From CAZVNZ01 sp964628515 (GTDB lineage: Bacteria; Bacillota; Clostridia; Christensenellales; Christensenellaceae), in assembly GCA_964628515.1 (NCBI GenBank), contig CAZVNZ010000007.1, forward strand, positions 1-64,000: a stretch of 64,000 nt of DNA, read 5' to 3'. Below the pieces are notes generated by a model that ran no database searches, was not told the DNA's origin, and worked only from the letters and a program-made list of their open reading frames with translations. How positions within the stretch are numbered: the stretch's first letter is position 1; the number at the start of each line of letters is the position of its first letter. Below, in pieces: positions 1-9,900 of the stretch. The translations under genes and the position numbers were made by a program.

Positions 1-440
1 GTTGGAAAGTTATAGATTACACGAATATAAATGCAATGTCAGCCGATGCGCCACAGACGGACCAACAAAATGAAAACGAATCTGAAAACGTAATAAATGT
101 CGATGCAAATTCAGGTGCCATAACAGTATCGGGCACATTAGAGCAAATTACGGAAATGATGGAAACAAGAGACGGAGAAGCCGAAGTTACTTTTTATGCG
201 CTAAAACTAAATCTGCCAACGGAGTTTGTGTTTGAAGAATTTTTATCCGATGAGGACTCCGAATTTGGAGAAGGTATAATGCGTGATATTACCGAAATAC
301 ATGTCGGTTTTAATATGCCTGCCAAAGAAATAGAGCAATATTTAGGTAAAAACGTTACAATACACGGCAAGGCGTTTCAAGCACATACTCAGAATCACTT
401 TAGACCTATTGTGATGATTGAGTGTGTGGTGCAGGGTTGA
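1..440 (+). CDS. Hypothetical protein, 3' part only (5' end outside window)
   Basis: The reading frame is open from the window edge (first full codon at 3), and the first ATG at 36 has no ribosome binding site, so this is the C-terminal part of a longer protein. The visible part has an acidic Asn/Glu-rich stretch, then a small beta-rich domain. Its end follows the pattern G-K-N-V-T-I-x-G-K-x-F-x-A-H-T-x-N-H-x-x-P-I-V, which recalls DUF4431-type SH3-like domains that end secreted or lipid-anchored bacterial proteins. No catalytic motif is visible and the function is unknown. The stop runs straight into a dispersed repeat (447-535) shared with the convergent amrS gene. Confidence 0.6.
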   Translation, partial: WKVIDYTNINAMSADAPQTDQQNENESENVINVDANSGAITVSGTLEQITEMMETRDGEAEVTFYALKLNLPTEFVFEEFLSDEDSEFGEGIMRDITEIHVGFNMPAKEIEQYLGKNVTIHGKAFQAHTQNHFRPIVMIECVVQG

Positions 441-446
441 GTCAAC

Positions 447-535
447 TTGGGTATTCCTTTTTAGTAATGCTCAGTGAACAGATTTCTTGGGTATTCCTTT
501 GAGGGTGCTGTTTCTAATTTCTACCCACTAACCCC
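447..535 (+). repeat. Dispersed intergenic element, copy A
   Basis: It holds two copies of TTGGGTATTCCTTT (447-460 and 487-500). The part from 481 to 535 matches copy C at 59554-59646 in the shared words GATTTCTTGGGTATTCCT, GGGTGCT and TTTCTAATTTCTA, then CCACTAACC. It fills nearly the whole gap between two convergent stop codons (440 and 536). Confidence 0.65.
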
Positions 536-1360
536 CTAAAAAAAACAATTCCCAAGAAAAACAAACTCCAAATGCTCCCTTGCAACCTCCGCCAGCTTGC
601 GCAGCGCATCAACGGAAGTAGGCGCACTACTCGTAGCCTTATAATACGGAAAAAACCTACTTAAATGCAAAGGTATTTTAGAGCTTAGGCTTGATAGATA
701 CTCCGCAAGTGCAGAAATTTCCTCTGTGCTGTCGTTAAAACCCGGCACAACCAAAGTGGTAATTTCTACGTGAGAGTAATTAAGCGCAACCTCAACAGTC
801 TGCTTAACGGTGGCAATATCTCCCCCTAATTTGGCATAACCGCCCGGGGTATAACACTTTAAATCTATATTTAGCGCATCAATATACGGTAGCAAGCGCT
901 CTAAAGGCTGTTTGTTGATGTATCCGTTTGTAACAACTACCGTTTTTAACCCCTCTTTTTTGGCAAGAGCACTTGTGTCTAAAACATACTCGTAGCTAAT
1001 AAGTGGCTCGTTGTAGGTAAATGCAATGCCGATATTGCCCTTTGGTATAAGGCTTTTTGCCTGCATTACAAGGTCTTTGGGGCTTACATCTTTTGTTTTT
1101 GTATGGTGATACTCCTTGGAAATTCCGTAGTTTTGGCAAAAATAGCAATCAAAATTACAGCCGTAACTGCCCACGGATAATACTTGGGTGTTTGGGTAAA
1201 ATTTGTTAAGTGGCTTTTTTTCTATGGGGTCTAAGGAAATTGCGGTTAGCTTGCCGTAGTTTTGGCAAATAATCTTGCCGTCGGTGTTTGCTCTTGCTGT
1301 GCAATAACCTGTTTTTCCCTCTGAAATATTACATCCTTTCGGGCATAGGTTGCAGGTCAT
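536..1360 (-). CDS. amrS: AmmeMemoRadiSam system radical SAM enzyme
   Basis: This 274-residue radical SAM protein has the 4Fe-4S/SAM motif CNFDCYFC (C68, C72, C75) and a Cys-rich N-terminus (C3, C6, C10, C20) typical of the pyruvate formate-lyase-activating-enzyme-like AmrS family. It should cleave SAM to a 5'-deoxyadenosyl radical; the substrate in the family is not firmly established. Its ATG overlaps the stop of the Memo/AMMECR1 fusion gene by four bases (ATGA at 1357-1360), so the two are translationally coupled. The stop codon abuts a dispersed repeat. The family assignment is strong; the physiological role is unknown. Confidence 0.88.
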   Translation of the reverse strand: MTCNLCPKGCNISEGKTGYCTARANTDGKIICQNYGKLTAISLDPIEKKPLNKFYPNTQVLSVGSYGCNFDCYFCQNYGISKEYHHTKTKDVSPKDLVMQAKSLIPKGNIGIAFTYNEPLISYEYVLDTSALAKKEGLKTVVVTNGYINKQPLERLLPYIDALNIDLKCYTPGGYAKLGGDIATVKQTVEVALNYSHVEITTLVVPGFNDSTEEISALAEYLSSLSSKIPLHLSRFFPYYKATSSAPTSVDALRKLAEVAREHLEFVFLGNCFF

Positions 1361-2739
1361 TTGTACCTTATTACCTCGAAACGCTCTATGGTGTAATTTG
1401 CGTTGCTGTTTATCCTTGCCTTTTCTAAAGCGATTTCTAACTGCTTATCCACCGTGTCTATACCGTCTAAATTAGGCAACAATAACCCTCTTTTTGTACC
1501 GCTTTTAACTACCACGCCGTATTTTTCCACGTCCAAACCCTCTTTGGTGGTGGGCATGCACTTGCCTAAAATATCTACGCTGTAAGCTAAAAAGTTAAGC
1601 TCGGAGGCTGTAACGCCATCAAAACGTGGGTCGCTTACGCCTGCACTTATGGCATTGTTTATTATTTCTTCTGCAATGCTTGTGCGTGTAGGCTCTATTG
1701 TGCCTATGCACCCCCTAAGCTCTCCGTATTTTTTTAGAGATACAAACACGCCTGCTCTGTTGTTTAAAATACCGGCAGGAGTGTCTGTGGGTACATCTAT
1801 AATTTTGCCTGTTTTTATGTATGTTTCAAGGGCTATACGTGCAAGGCGTACACAAGGGCTTTCCGTAACCTTGCGCTCGGTGGCTAATTTTTTTTGATTT
1901 TCCATATACTGCAAATAATAGCTTCTGTTTGCGTCCGCCCCCGTTACCGTGTAGTAACAAACGGCGTAGCCTACCCCAAAAGTGTATTCGTAGCTTAAAA
2001 AGGTGGTAGCTACCCCTTTGCCGTCCAAACAGCCTGCCATAATTACTATGGGTGCAAGTCCGCACTCCGCCGCTCCTTGCCTTATATTTGGGTCTAACTC
2101 TAAAAAATCTATAAAATTTGCGGATTTCATGGCGCCAAGCATAATTCTGTCAAACTCTGCGCCGTCCTCGGAAAACCCGTAAGGTCCGCTTTCTTTTAGT
2201 TTATGCGATAAATCTCCGCTGGCTATAAATACTATGCTCTCTTTAAGTGCGTCTGCGGTTTTTGCAATGCAGTTGCCAAAAAGGTAATGCTCGTCTAAGG
2301 GCAAACCGCTTATGCCTGTGCGCACAAGGGTGTAATCCGTATAATACTTATTTATAAACAGCAAAGGAAGTAGTGTGCCGTGGTCTAAACTTTGGTGTTT
2401 TTCTCCGTCTGTACCTGCGTTTATACTGCTCTGCTTACAAATTTCGCAAAGTTTGTCCACAAAGGCGGTGTTGTATTTTACGTCCGCTTTGGCATTGGGT
2501 GCGTTGTACTTCCATAAATCTCCGTGAGCGCTTTGCCCGGGAGAAATATGTATGTAATTTGAGTACATGGTACTGTGGGGAGAGCATATAACAATAGTGC
2601 TTGGTTTTAGAGAGGCGATTTTTTTAGCCACACTTTCGTAAGCATCCAAAGTTTTCTGTATTTTAAGTTCGTCCCCTCTGCCTACATCTCGTATAATAAC
2701 AGGAGGGTGAGGGAGTATAAAAGTACCTAAAACAGACAT
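1357..2739 (-). CDS. Fused Memo-like (AmrB) and AMMECR1 (AmrA) protein
   Basis: The protein (460 residues from the chosen ATG) fuses two parts of the AmmeMemoRadiSam system. The N-terminal ~270 residues form a Memo/extradiol-dioxygenase-like domain, beginning GTFILPHPPVII and with SPHS and SGDLSHK segments that carry candidate metal ligands. The C-terminal ~180 residues are an AMMECR1 domain with the hallmark LRGCIG. I chose ATG 2739 over the longer frame from 2772 because a GGAGG lies just upstream at proper spacing. An NlpC/P60 gene precedes it by 60 bases without a visible terminator, so the three genes may form one operon. Confidence 0.85.
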   Translation of the reverse strand: MSVLGTFILPHPPVIIRDVGRGDELKIQKTLDAYESVAKKIASLKPSTIVICSPHSTMYSNYIHISPGQSAHGDLWKYNAPNAKADVKYNTAFVDKLCEICKQSSINAGTDGEKHQSLDHGTLLPLLFINKYYTDYTLVRTGISGLPLDEHYLFGNCIAKTADALKESIVFIASGDLSHKLKESGPYGFSEDGAEFDRIMLGAMKSANFIDFLELDPNIRQGAAECGLAPIVIMAGCLDGKGVATTFLSYEYTFGVGYAVCYYTVTGADANRSYYLQYMENQKKLATERKVTESPCVRLARIALETYIKTGKIIDVPTDTPAGILNNRAGVFVSLKKYGELRGCIGTIEPTRTSIAEEIINNAISAGVSDPRFDGVTASELNFLAYSVDILGKCMPTTKEGLDVEKYGVVVKSGTKRGLLLPNLDGIDTVDKQLEIALEKARINSNANYTIERFEVIRYK

Positions 2740-2799
2740 AAAAGCCTCCGCTTTCCCCGTTGATACGGGCATATTATTTTGTTAAGTAAAGTTTAGATA

Positions 2800-3666
2800 T
2801 TATAAGGGTTGGACGGGTCTGCCGTATTTAATAACGTTCCACTTTCCGCCGTCGTTACCCCACATTTCTCGGATTTGAACTCCCCCGTCGGGCAGGGAAT
2901 CTAAGATGGTGTTGTCGTTTAAATATATTCCAACGTGGTGTATTTCTTGGTATCTACCGCAATTACAGCCGTCTTTGCGCCAAAAAATCAAGTCTCCCGG
3001 TGCAAGTTGGTCTTTGGTTAGCGTTTGTCCTGTGGAATCTATATATTTAGCAATGCCTGCGGCGGTAGTGCCATGGGGAGAATTTGCAAAATCTATGCCG
3101 GATTTTCTAAACACAAGCTCTATTAAATCGCTGCAATCGGTGTTGGAATATTTTGTGCCTATCATACTTTGTGCATCCGCAATTACCTTGTTTGCAATGG
3201 GGCTCCCATAGTTTTGTGCGTACCCCATATTTGCGTAATTGTTTTGCGCACCGTAGTTATTTGTATTTTGGTTGCCTAAAAGCATAAGCATAAGCATCAT
3301 AATAATTTGGTTGTTGTTGCCACCCGTATTATTTGTGCTGTTTAGCATATTAAGTAAATTATTGCCGTTGCCCATAGCCTGCCCGTAGGAATTATACATA
3401 TTTTGCCCGTTTTGCAGGGGCAGATTATTTTGCTGATAATAATTTTGGTTATACCCTTGGTTAAGCCCTGCATAAGCGTTTTGCAGAGGTATTTGAGGTT
3501 GGTTGATTTGAGGAACAGTAGGAGTAGCATACTCCATAGGATTAATCTTGCTATCCAAAACATAGGAAAACAGCCCGTTTTGAGGTAGGTTTTTTGCCCC
3601 CTCTCCAATGGCGTTATTGTTATTTATGGTGTTTGTAACCGGATATTCGTTAATTATACTGTTCAT
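2800..3666 (-). CDS. NlpC/P60 family peptidase with Asn/Gln-rich N-terminus
   Basis: The last ~130 residues of this 288-residue protein are an NlpC/P60 cysteine peptidase domain: the nucleophile Cys lies in NTDCSDLIELVF and the His in EIHHVGIYLND, with the usual APGDLIFW motif between. Such domains cut peptidoglycan stem peptides. The N-terminal ~150 residues are low-complexity (Asn, Gln, Tyr, Met) with no clear signal peptide, which is odd for a wall hydrolase. ATG 3666 is preferred; the longer frame from 3717 would start almost at the predicted transcription start and lacks a ribosome binding site. It is likely transcribed with the downstream Memo/AMMECR1 and amrS genes. Confidence 0.75.
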   Translation of the reverse strand: MNSIINEYPVTNTINNNNAIGEGAKNLPQNGLFSYVLDSKINPMEYATPTVPQINQPQIPLQNAYAGLNQGYNQNYYQQNNLPLQNGQNMYNSYGQAMGNGNNLLNMLNSTNNTGGNNNQIIMMLMLMLLGNQNTNNYGAQNNYANMGYAQNYGSPIANKVIADAQSMIGTKYSNTDCSDLIELVFRKSGIDFANSPHGTTAAGIAKYIDSTGQTLTKDQLAPGDLIFWRKDGCNCGRYQEIHHVGIYLNDNTILDSLPDGGVQIREMWGNDGGKWNVIKYGRPVQPL

Positions 3667-3739
3667 CTGCGCTACCTTTATTATTTTAGTTGCTTTGTCT
3701 ATGCAGACATACTGCAACTAAGTATAGTTATACATTTAT

Positions 3740-3768
3740 ATTTTACAGCAAACTTAAAAAATTTGCAA
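3740..3768 (-). promoter_or_regulatory. Putative promoter of the NlpC/P60 gene
   Basis: On the minus strand TTGCAA (3763-3768) and TAAAAT (3740-3745) are separated by 17 bases. The start would fall near 3733, giving a ~67-base leader to the ATG at 3666. Confidence 0.5.
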
Positions 3769-3868
3769 TATGCTATTATTGCTTTTAAAAGGAAAATTAT
3801 AATGCAAGACAAAAAAGCAACAAATGCAACGTAAAAATTAAATAATTTTGAAAATGCAAATAATTAAA

Positions 3869-3897
3869 TTGTACTTAAATAACCGCTGTTTTATAAT
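3869..3897 (+). promoter_or_regulatory. Putative promoter of the surface-protein gene
   Basis: TTGTAC (3869-3874), a 17-base spacer and TATAAT (3892-3897) lie in the AT-rich divergent gap (3718-3986). The start near 3904 gives a leader of about 80 bases. Confidence 0.5.
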
Positions 3898-3986
3898 GTT
3901 ATACGTAACAATAAGGTAACATTCAATTAAGGTATTTACAGCAACTACACACACAATTTTTTAAAAGGGACATAGTGGAGAATTTT

Positions 3987-6900
3987 ATGAAGAAAGGCAA
4001 CAAACTAACGGCTATTATTATTGCCCTGACACTTATTTTTACACTCTCGGGGGTTACGGCATTTGCGGTGGAGGAAGCACCCTTGCAAAGCACGCAGGAG
4101 TTTAAGGACTGCCACCAAAGCCACGACGCCCTGTGCGGACTTACGCCTTGCACTCACAATAATCACACAAGTAACGATGAAGAGGCTTGCGGTTATACCG
4201 AGGGAGACGAGGCAAGTTGCAAGCATCACCATAACGAAAATTGCGGATACGGCACGCCTGTGCAAACAGCGCCTTGCACCCACACTTGCGAGGAATGTAG
4301 AGTTGATGCATCCCAAAGTACAGAGGTAGCGGATTTTAGCCGTGGCAGTCTGTCTTTAGCAGAGCAGGCACAAGCAACCAACGTAGGCATACAAACTTAC
4401 GGCACTATTACAGGGGTAATTGGGCAAAGTGCGGACTTCCCTTTTTATATTACGGATAAAACCCAGATTTTAGAACTATCCGCCCTAATTAAAAACAGAG
4501 AAACTTACGCAGGAGACAACAAATATTCCACCGCCCATTATTTACTTTTGGGTGATGTTGATTTTGGGGGTACATTTACAGACTCCGTAGGCACAACCGC
4601 AGACCCTTTTACCGGCTTTTTTAACGGTGGTGGGTACAACCTCTTAAATGTGGATATTTTAAACGAGGACACCACAACCTACAAAGGTTTGTTTATAACC
4701 AACACCGAGGCAAACATTACAGGGCTTGGTGTTACCGCTATTAAATATTTTGCAGGGGGCATTGGCAGCGAATCCTCCCCATACGAGATAGACACACCCT
4801 CCCGTCTTGCAAATTTGGCAACCTTGGTAAATAGCGAGGAAACCCACGTTAAATACGGAGTAAAGCACTACAAACTAACGGCAGATATAGACATGACAGA
4901 CTACCGGTACCACAACGGTGGCAAGGGGGTTGCACCCATAGGACAACGGTATGCAAACAAGCCTTCTTTAGCCTTTTTAGGCAATTTCGACGGCAACGGC
5001 AAGGTTGTCAAGAATATTTTTATGTCTGATGGTGGCGCAGATTACTTAGGGCTTTTTGGTTTTGCAGACAACTGTGTAATAAAAAATCTTGGGGTAATAA
5101 GTGCAGACATTAACGCAAAATCCTACATCGGCGGTTTGGTAGGTTACGGAAATAATGCTACAATAGAAAATTGCTACACAACAGGCACACTAAGTGCAAC
5201 AAACGGCTACGTGGGAGGAGTAATTGGCAGTAGTGTAGGTTGTACAATTAAAAACAGTTACTCAAATACCCAAATAACCGCACTTGTATCTATTGCAGGG
5301 GGCATTACAGGGCATGCAAGCAATACGACAATAGATGGTTGTTACTCTTTGGGAAATACTAACGGCACAGAATTAGTGGGTGGCATTACAGGAGATATGT
5401 CTAACGGCTCTATACAGTATTGTTATGCAACCGGCATAGTAACCGCCGACAAGGAAAAGGCAGGCGGTTTGGTGGGCGGTAGCTATAAAGGGGAAATAAA
5501 AAACAATTATTATACAGGTATGGTACACATCACTTTAGGAGGATACGCAGGGGGCATAATAGGTTTTGCCGACAGCACCCACACAGAAAACTGCTACGCA
5601 AAAGCTACACTGTACGGCAATAAAAATGTTGGGGGTATTGCAGGAGGCATTGAGGGCGGAACAGTACAATACTGCTACGCCACAGGCTCGGTTGAGGGCA
5701 GAATGGGTAACTACTTTGGGGGTATTGTGGGCAATATAAACACAGGTAGTGTTAAAAACAATATTGCCTTTGCAAATAAGGTGGACGGCAATGCAGATAA
5801 AGCACGTATTGCAGGCGCTAACCTAAACGGCATACTTGGAGAAAACTACGCTTGGCAGGGCACAACCTTAGGTGGCTCTACCACTACATCAACAGAGCCG
5901 GCATCCCTAAACGGCGCAGATGTTATGTATACCGCAAACACTTTAAGCAAACAGGCAGAGACGGTTTTTAACAGCAACATCGACTGGAATTTTGTGCCAA
6001 ATAAACTCCCTACCCTTAAAAATGTGGGGGGAGTGCAATTTTTTGAAATACCCGACTATATGGGTGGCAATTTATTTAAAGGGGACGGTTTAACCGAAAG
6101 CACCCCCTACGAAATAGGCACACCCTTGCAACTTATAAAAATGGCAGAGCTTATATACACGGCTAATGCTAACTACGGAGACAAATACTACAAACTAACG
6201 GCAGATATAGATTTATCCGCCTATACGGCAGGTAGCGGATTTACCCTTATCGGCACAAGTACACGCTCCTTTAAAGGCACGTTTGACGGCAATGGCAAAA
6301 AGGTAACAAATCTAAAAATAGACAATGTTTATGATGACGCCATTGGGTTGTTTGGCTATACACAAGGCGCTACCATTAAAAACTTAGGGGTGGAGGGTGC
6401 AACCGTAAAAGGCAATAAAAATGTGGGGGGTATAGTAGGGCATGCCTACGGCACTAACATAAAAAACTCCTATTATAAAGGGTATGTTTTGGCAAGCGGA
6501 GATATTTTAGGGGGTATTTGCGGAGCAAGCACGGACGGCACCACAATAGAAAACTCCTATTTTAAAGGGACAGTATCCGGCAACATCAGCACTTTTGTGG
6601 GCGGTATAACAGGCAACATTGCTATAAGCGGTGGTGTAAAAAATTGCTATGCTGAGGGCACAATTATAGGCAGTAGCAGTGTAGGCGGTATTGTAGGAGA
6701 CATTAATGCTATCGCCACCACAGAAAACTGCTTTTTTACAGGAGAAATATCAGCCGTAAGCGATATAGGGGGTATTGTAGGCTCTACGGGAAATAACGGA
6801 ACGATAAAAAATAATATTGCTTTAGGCAAAAAACTAAGCTATACTACGAGCACGACTAATCGTGTAGTGGGTAAAAATACCACATCCACACTTTCAAACA

Positions 6901-9900
6901 ACTATGCTTACATAGGTATGAAGCTAAATACAAATACAATAGACTCTACGGATGACACAAGCACTAACGGTGCAAATTTAAGTTATACAAGCTATGTACT
7001 ATCCAAGCAGTTTGCAGAGGTATTTGGTAGCGACACCGCTTGGGAGTACACCCCAAACAAACTACCCATACTTGTGGGTGTGGGGGGCGGACAAACAACC
7101 GACCTTCCGCCATACGTAACAAACAGTTATTTTGCAGGGGGAGACGGACTAACCGAGGCAACCGCCTTTGAAATTGCCACACCCCGGCAACTTAAAAATT
7201 TATCGGATTTAATGCTAAACGACTATGAAACTTACAACACAAAATACTACAAATTAATTGCAGACATAGATTTAGCCGTATATAAAGATGCCAACAACGG
7301 TACGGGTTTTGTACCCATAGGCACAAGCACCAACGGTTTTAAAGGCAGTTTTAACGGCAACGGCAAGGAAATATTCAATCTAACCATAAATAACGGTTCG
7401 CAAAACCTAATAGGCTTGTTTAGCTACTTAGATGGTGCCAAAATAAAAAATTTAGGGCTTAAAAATTGCGACATTACCGGCAATATAAACACAGGAGGTA
7501 TAGCAGGCTACTCTACGGGGGCTTCTGTAATAGAAAACTCCTATGTTATTGGAAATATTTCGGGTAATATATACGTAGGAGGCATTAGCGGTACAAATTA
7601 CGGCGGTAGTCAAATACTAAGCTGTTACACCACGGGAAAAATTACGGGAAGTAGTTCAAATATAGGCGGAATAGTGGGAGACAATAACGGAAGTTCCACA
7701 GTAAAAAATTGTTACTCTCTATGCGATATTGATTCTTTATTCTCCGGCAGTAGCATTGTGGGGGGAATTGCAGGGTTTTGCGAAATTTCATCTTTAATAG
7801 AAAACTGCTATTATACGGGAAATGTATCTTGCGGTAATGCTAAAGTCGCCGGCATTGTTGGCTATTCCGATACTAACAGCGCAATAAAAAACTGTGTTGC
7901 ATTCGGGCAAAACATATACCATTTGGGCACAGATTCTGCCGCACGAATAGACGGCTCCGGCTATAGTGTAAGCAGAACAAACAACTACGCTTTCAGCGGT
8001 TTAAAAATAAACGGCATTGCCCTAACCTCCACAGATGCCACAAGTGCCAACGGTGCGGATTTAAGCTATATAAATAATACACTTACAAAGCAGTTTGCAG
8101 AAATATTTAATAACGATTCCGCATGGAATTACAAATTAAACGAGCTACCCACCCTTAAAAATGCAGGAGGCACTCAATCAAACGAGTTGCCCTTGTACGT
8201 ATCCAAAAAATATTTTGAGGGTGGAGAGGGTACTCTTAGCGCACCTTACGAAATTGCCACCCATCAACAACTGCGAAACTTGGCAATCGTGGTAAACGAC
8301 GTGACAACCAACCTACAGTATAGAGATAAGCACTACAAACTAACAGCAAATATAGACCTTTCCCCCTACACGAATTTAAACAACGGCGAGGGGTGGACGC
8401 CTATCGGTTGGTACGACGACGCTATTATCAATGCCACTTTTACAGGAAGTTTTGACGGCAACGGCAAGGTGATTTCCAACCTTACCATTAATAATAGCGA
8501 TGATAATATGGGGTTGTTTGGCTTTGCAAACATAGGGCAAAACTCAATTAAAAACTTAGGTGTTGTAAACTGCAAAATTACAGGTGGCACAAAAACAGGC
8601 GGTTTGGGCGGAAACATTTCCGGCAATATAGAAAACTGCTATGTTACGGGTAGTATTAAGGGTGTAGACGATGTGGGCGGTTTAGTGGGCAATATAGAAA
8701 ACTCCGTGGTTAAAAACTGCTACACCGCAGGCACGGTATGGGGCGTAAGCAATTTAGGAGGCATAGGCGGTACTTCCACTAATACCCAAACACAAAACTG
8801 CTATTCTGTGGTTAATGTGGGGGGCAACGGCAAAATAGGCGGAATATACGGGCATCAAACAAATAACGGCAATGTAGCCACTTCTTATTTTTCCGGTAAT
8901 GCAATAGGCGTTAGCGAGGTTGGCGGTATTGTGGGTGCAAACGACAATAATTGCCAAATTAATAACTGCCTTGCCCTTGGGCAAAGTGTATTTGGTACAC
9001 TAAACATAGGGCGGATAGTAGGACAAAAAAACCAAAGCACATTGGCAAGCAACTACGCCTACGAGGGCATGGAGGGGGGTGGCAGCGCTTATGGCAAAAC
9101 CAATGCAGACGGCGAGGGCAAAACCCTGTCACAGTTACGCAATATAGAGGACGAGGCATGGGCAGGGTTTAAAACCAACACCGCTTGGGTGGTGCAATCC
9201 TACGGCTACCTCCCTGTGTTAAGCGGTTTTACCCAACCTCAACCCAACCGCAGATTAGAAGATATTACAAAGGAAATGGTGGAAGTAGCGGTGCATCACA
9301 ACGATGCCCCTTACAGTAATGCCACTTTAGAAAGTAAAGATTTACCCGTGTTTTACCGCTATTTTGTTACGGGGGCGGAGGGCAAAACCCTAATAGAGCC
9401 CGGGACATACGCCCTAAAATATGGGGATAAAACAATTACAGAAAATATAAAAATTACAGAGCAAACCACCCTAAACACCTACGCTGTGGACTTTAACACT
9501 TTGGGCGGAAGCGAGGTTGCAAGCCAACTACTTCTAAAGGGAGAATGTGCAACAATGCCACCACCCCCCACAAAAACAGGCAGTACTTTTATGGGCTGGT
9601 ACACACAGGAGCAAGGTGGAGAGGAGTTTGACTTTTCAACACCCATTACCGCCCACACCACCCTTTATGCAAGGTGGAACATCAACATATATAATGTAGA
9701 TTTTGATGTAAACGGCGGTATACGCACAGGAGGGGGAGAGCTTTTCCAAAAAGTCCCTTACGGTCAGGACGCAACTGCGCCCATAGTGGAGTACGAAGGG
9801 CATATGTTTGCAGGGTGGGACAAACCCTTCACAAACATTACGGAAAACACCTCCGTTACGGCAAATTGGACGGTATACAAAGAATACCCCGTAATAAGCC

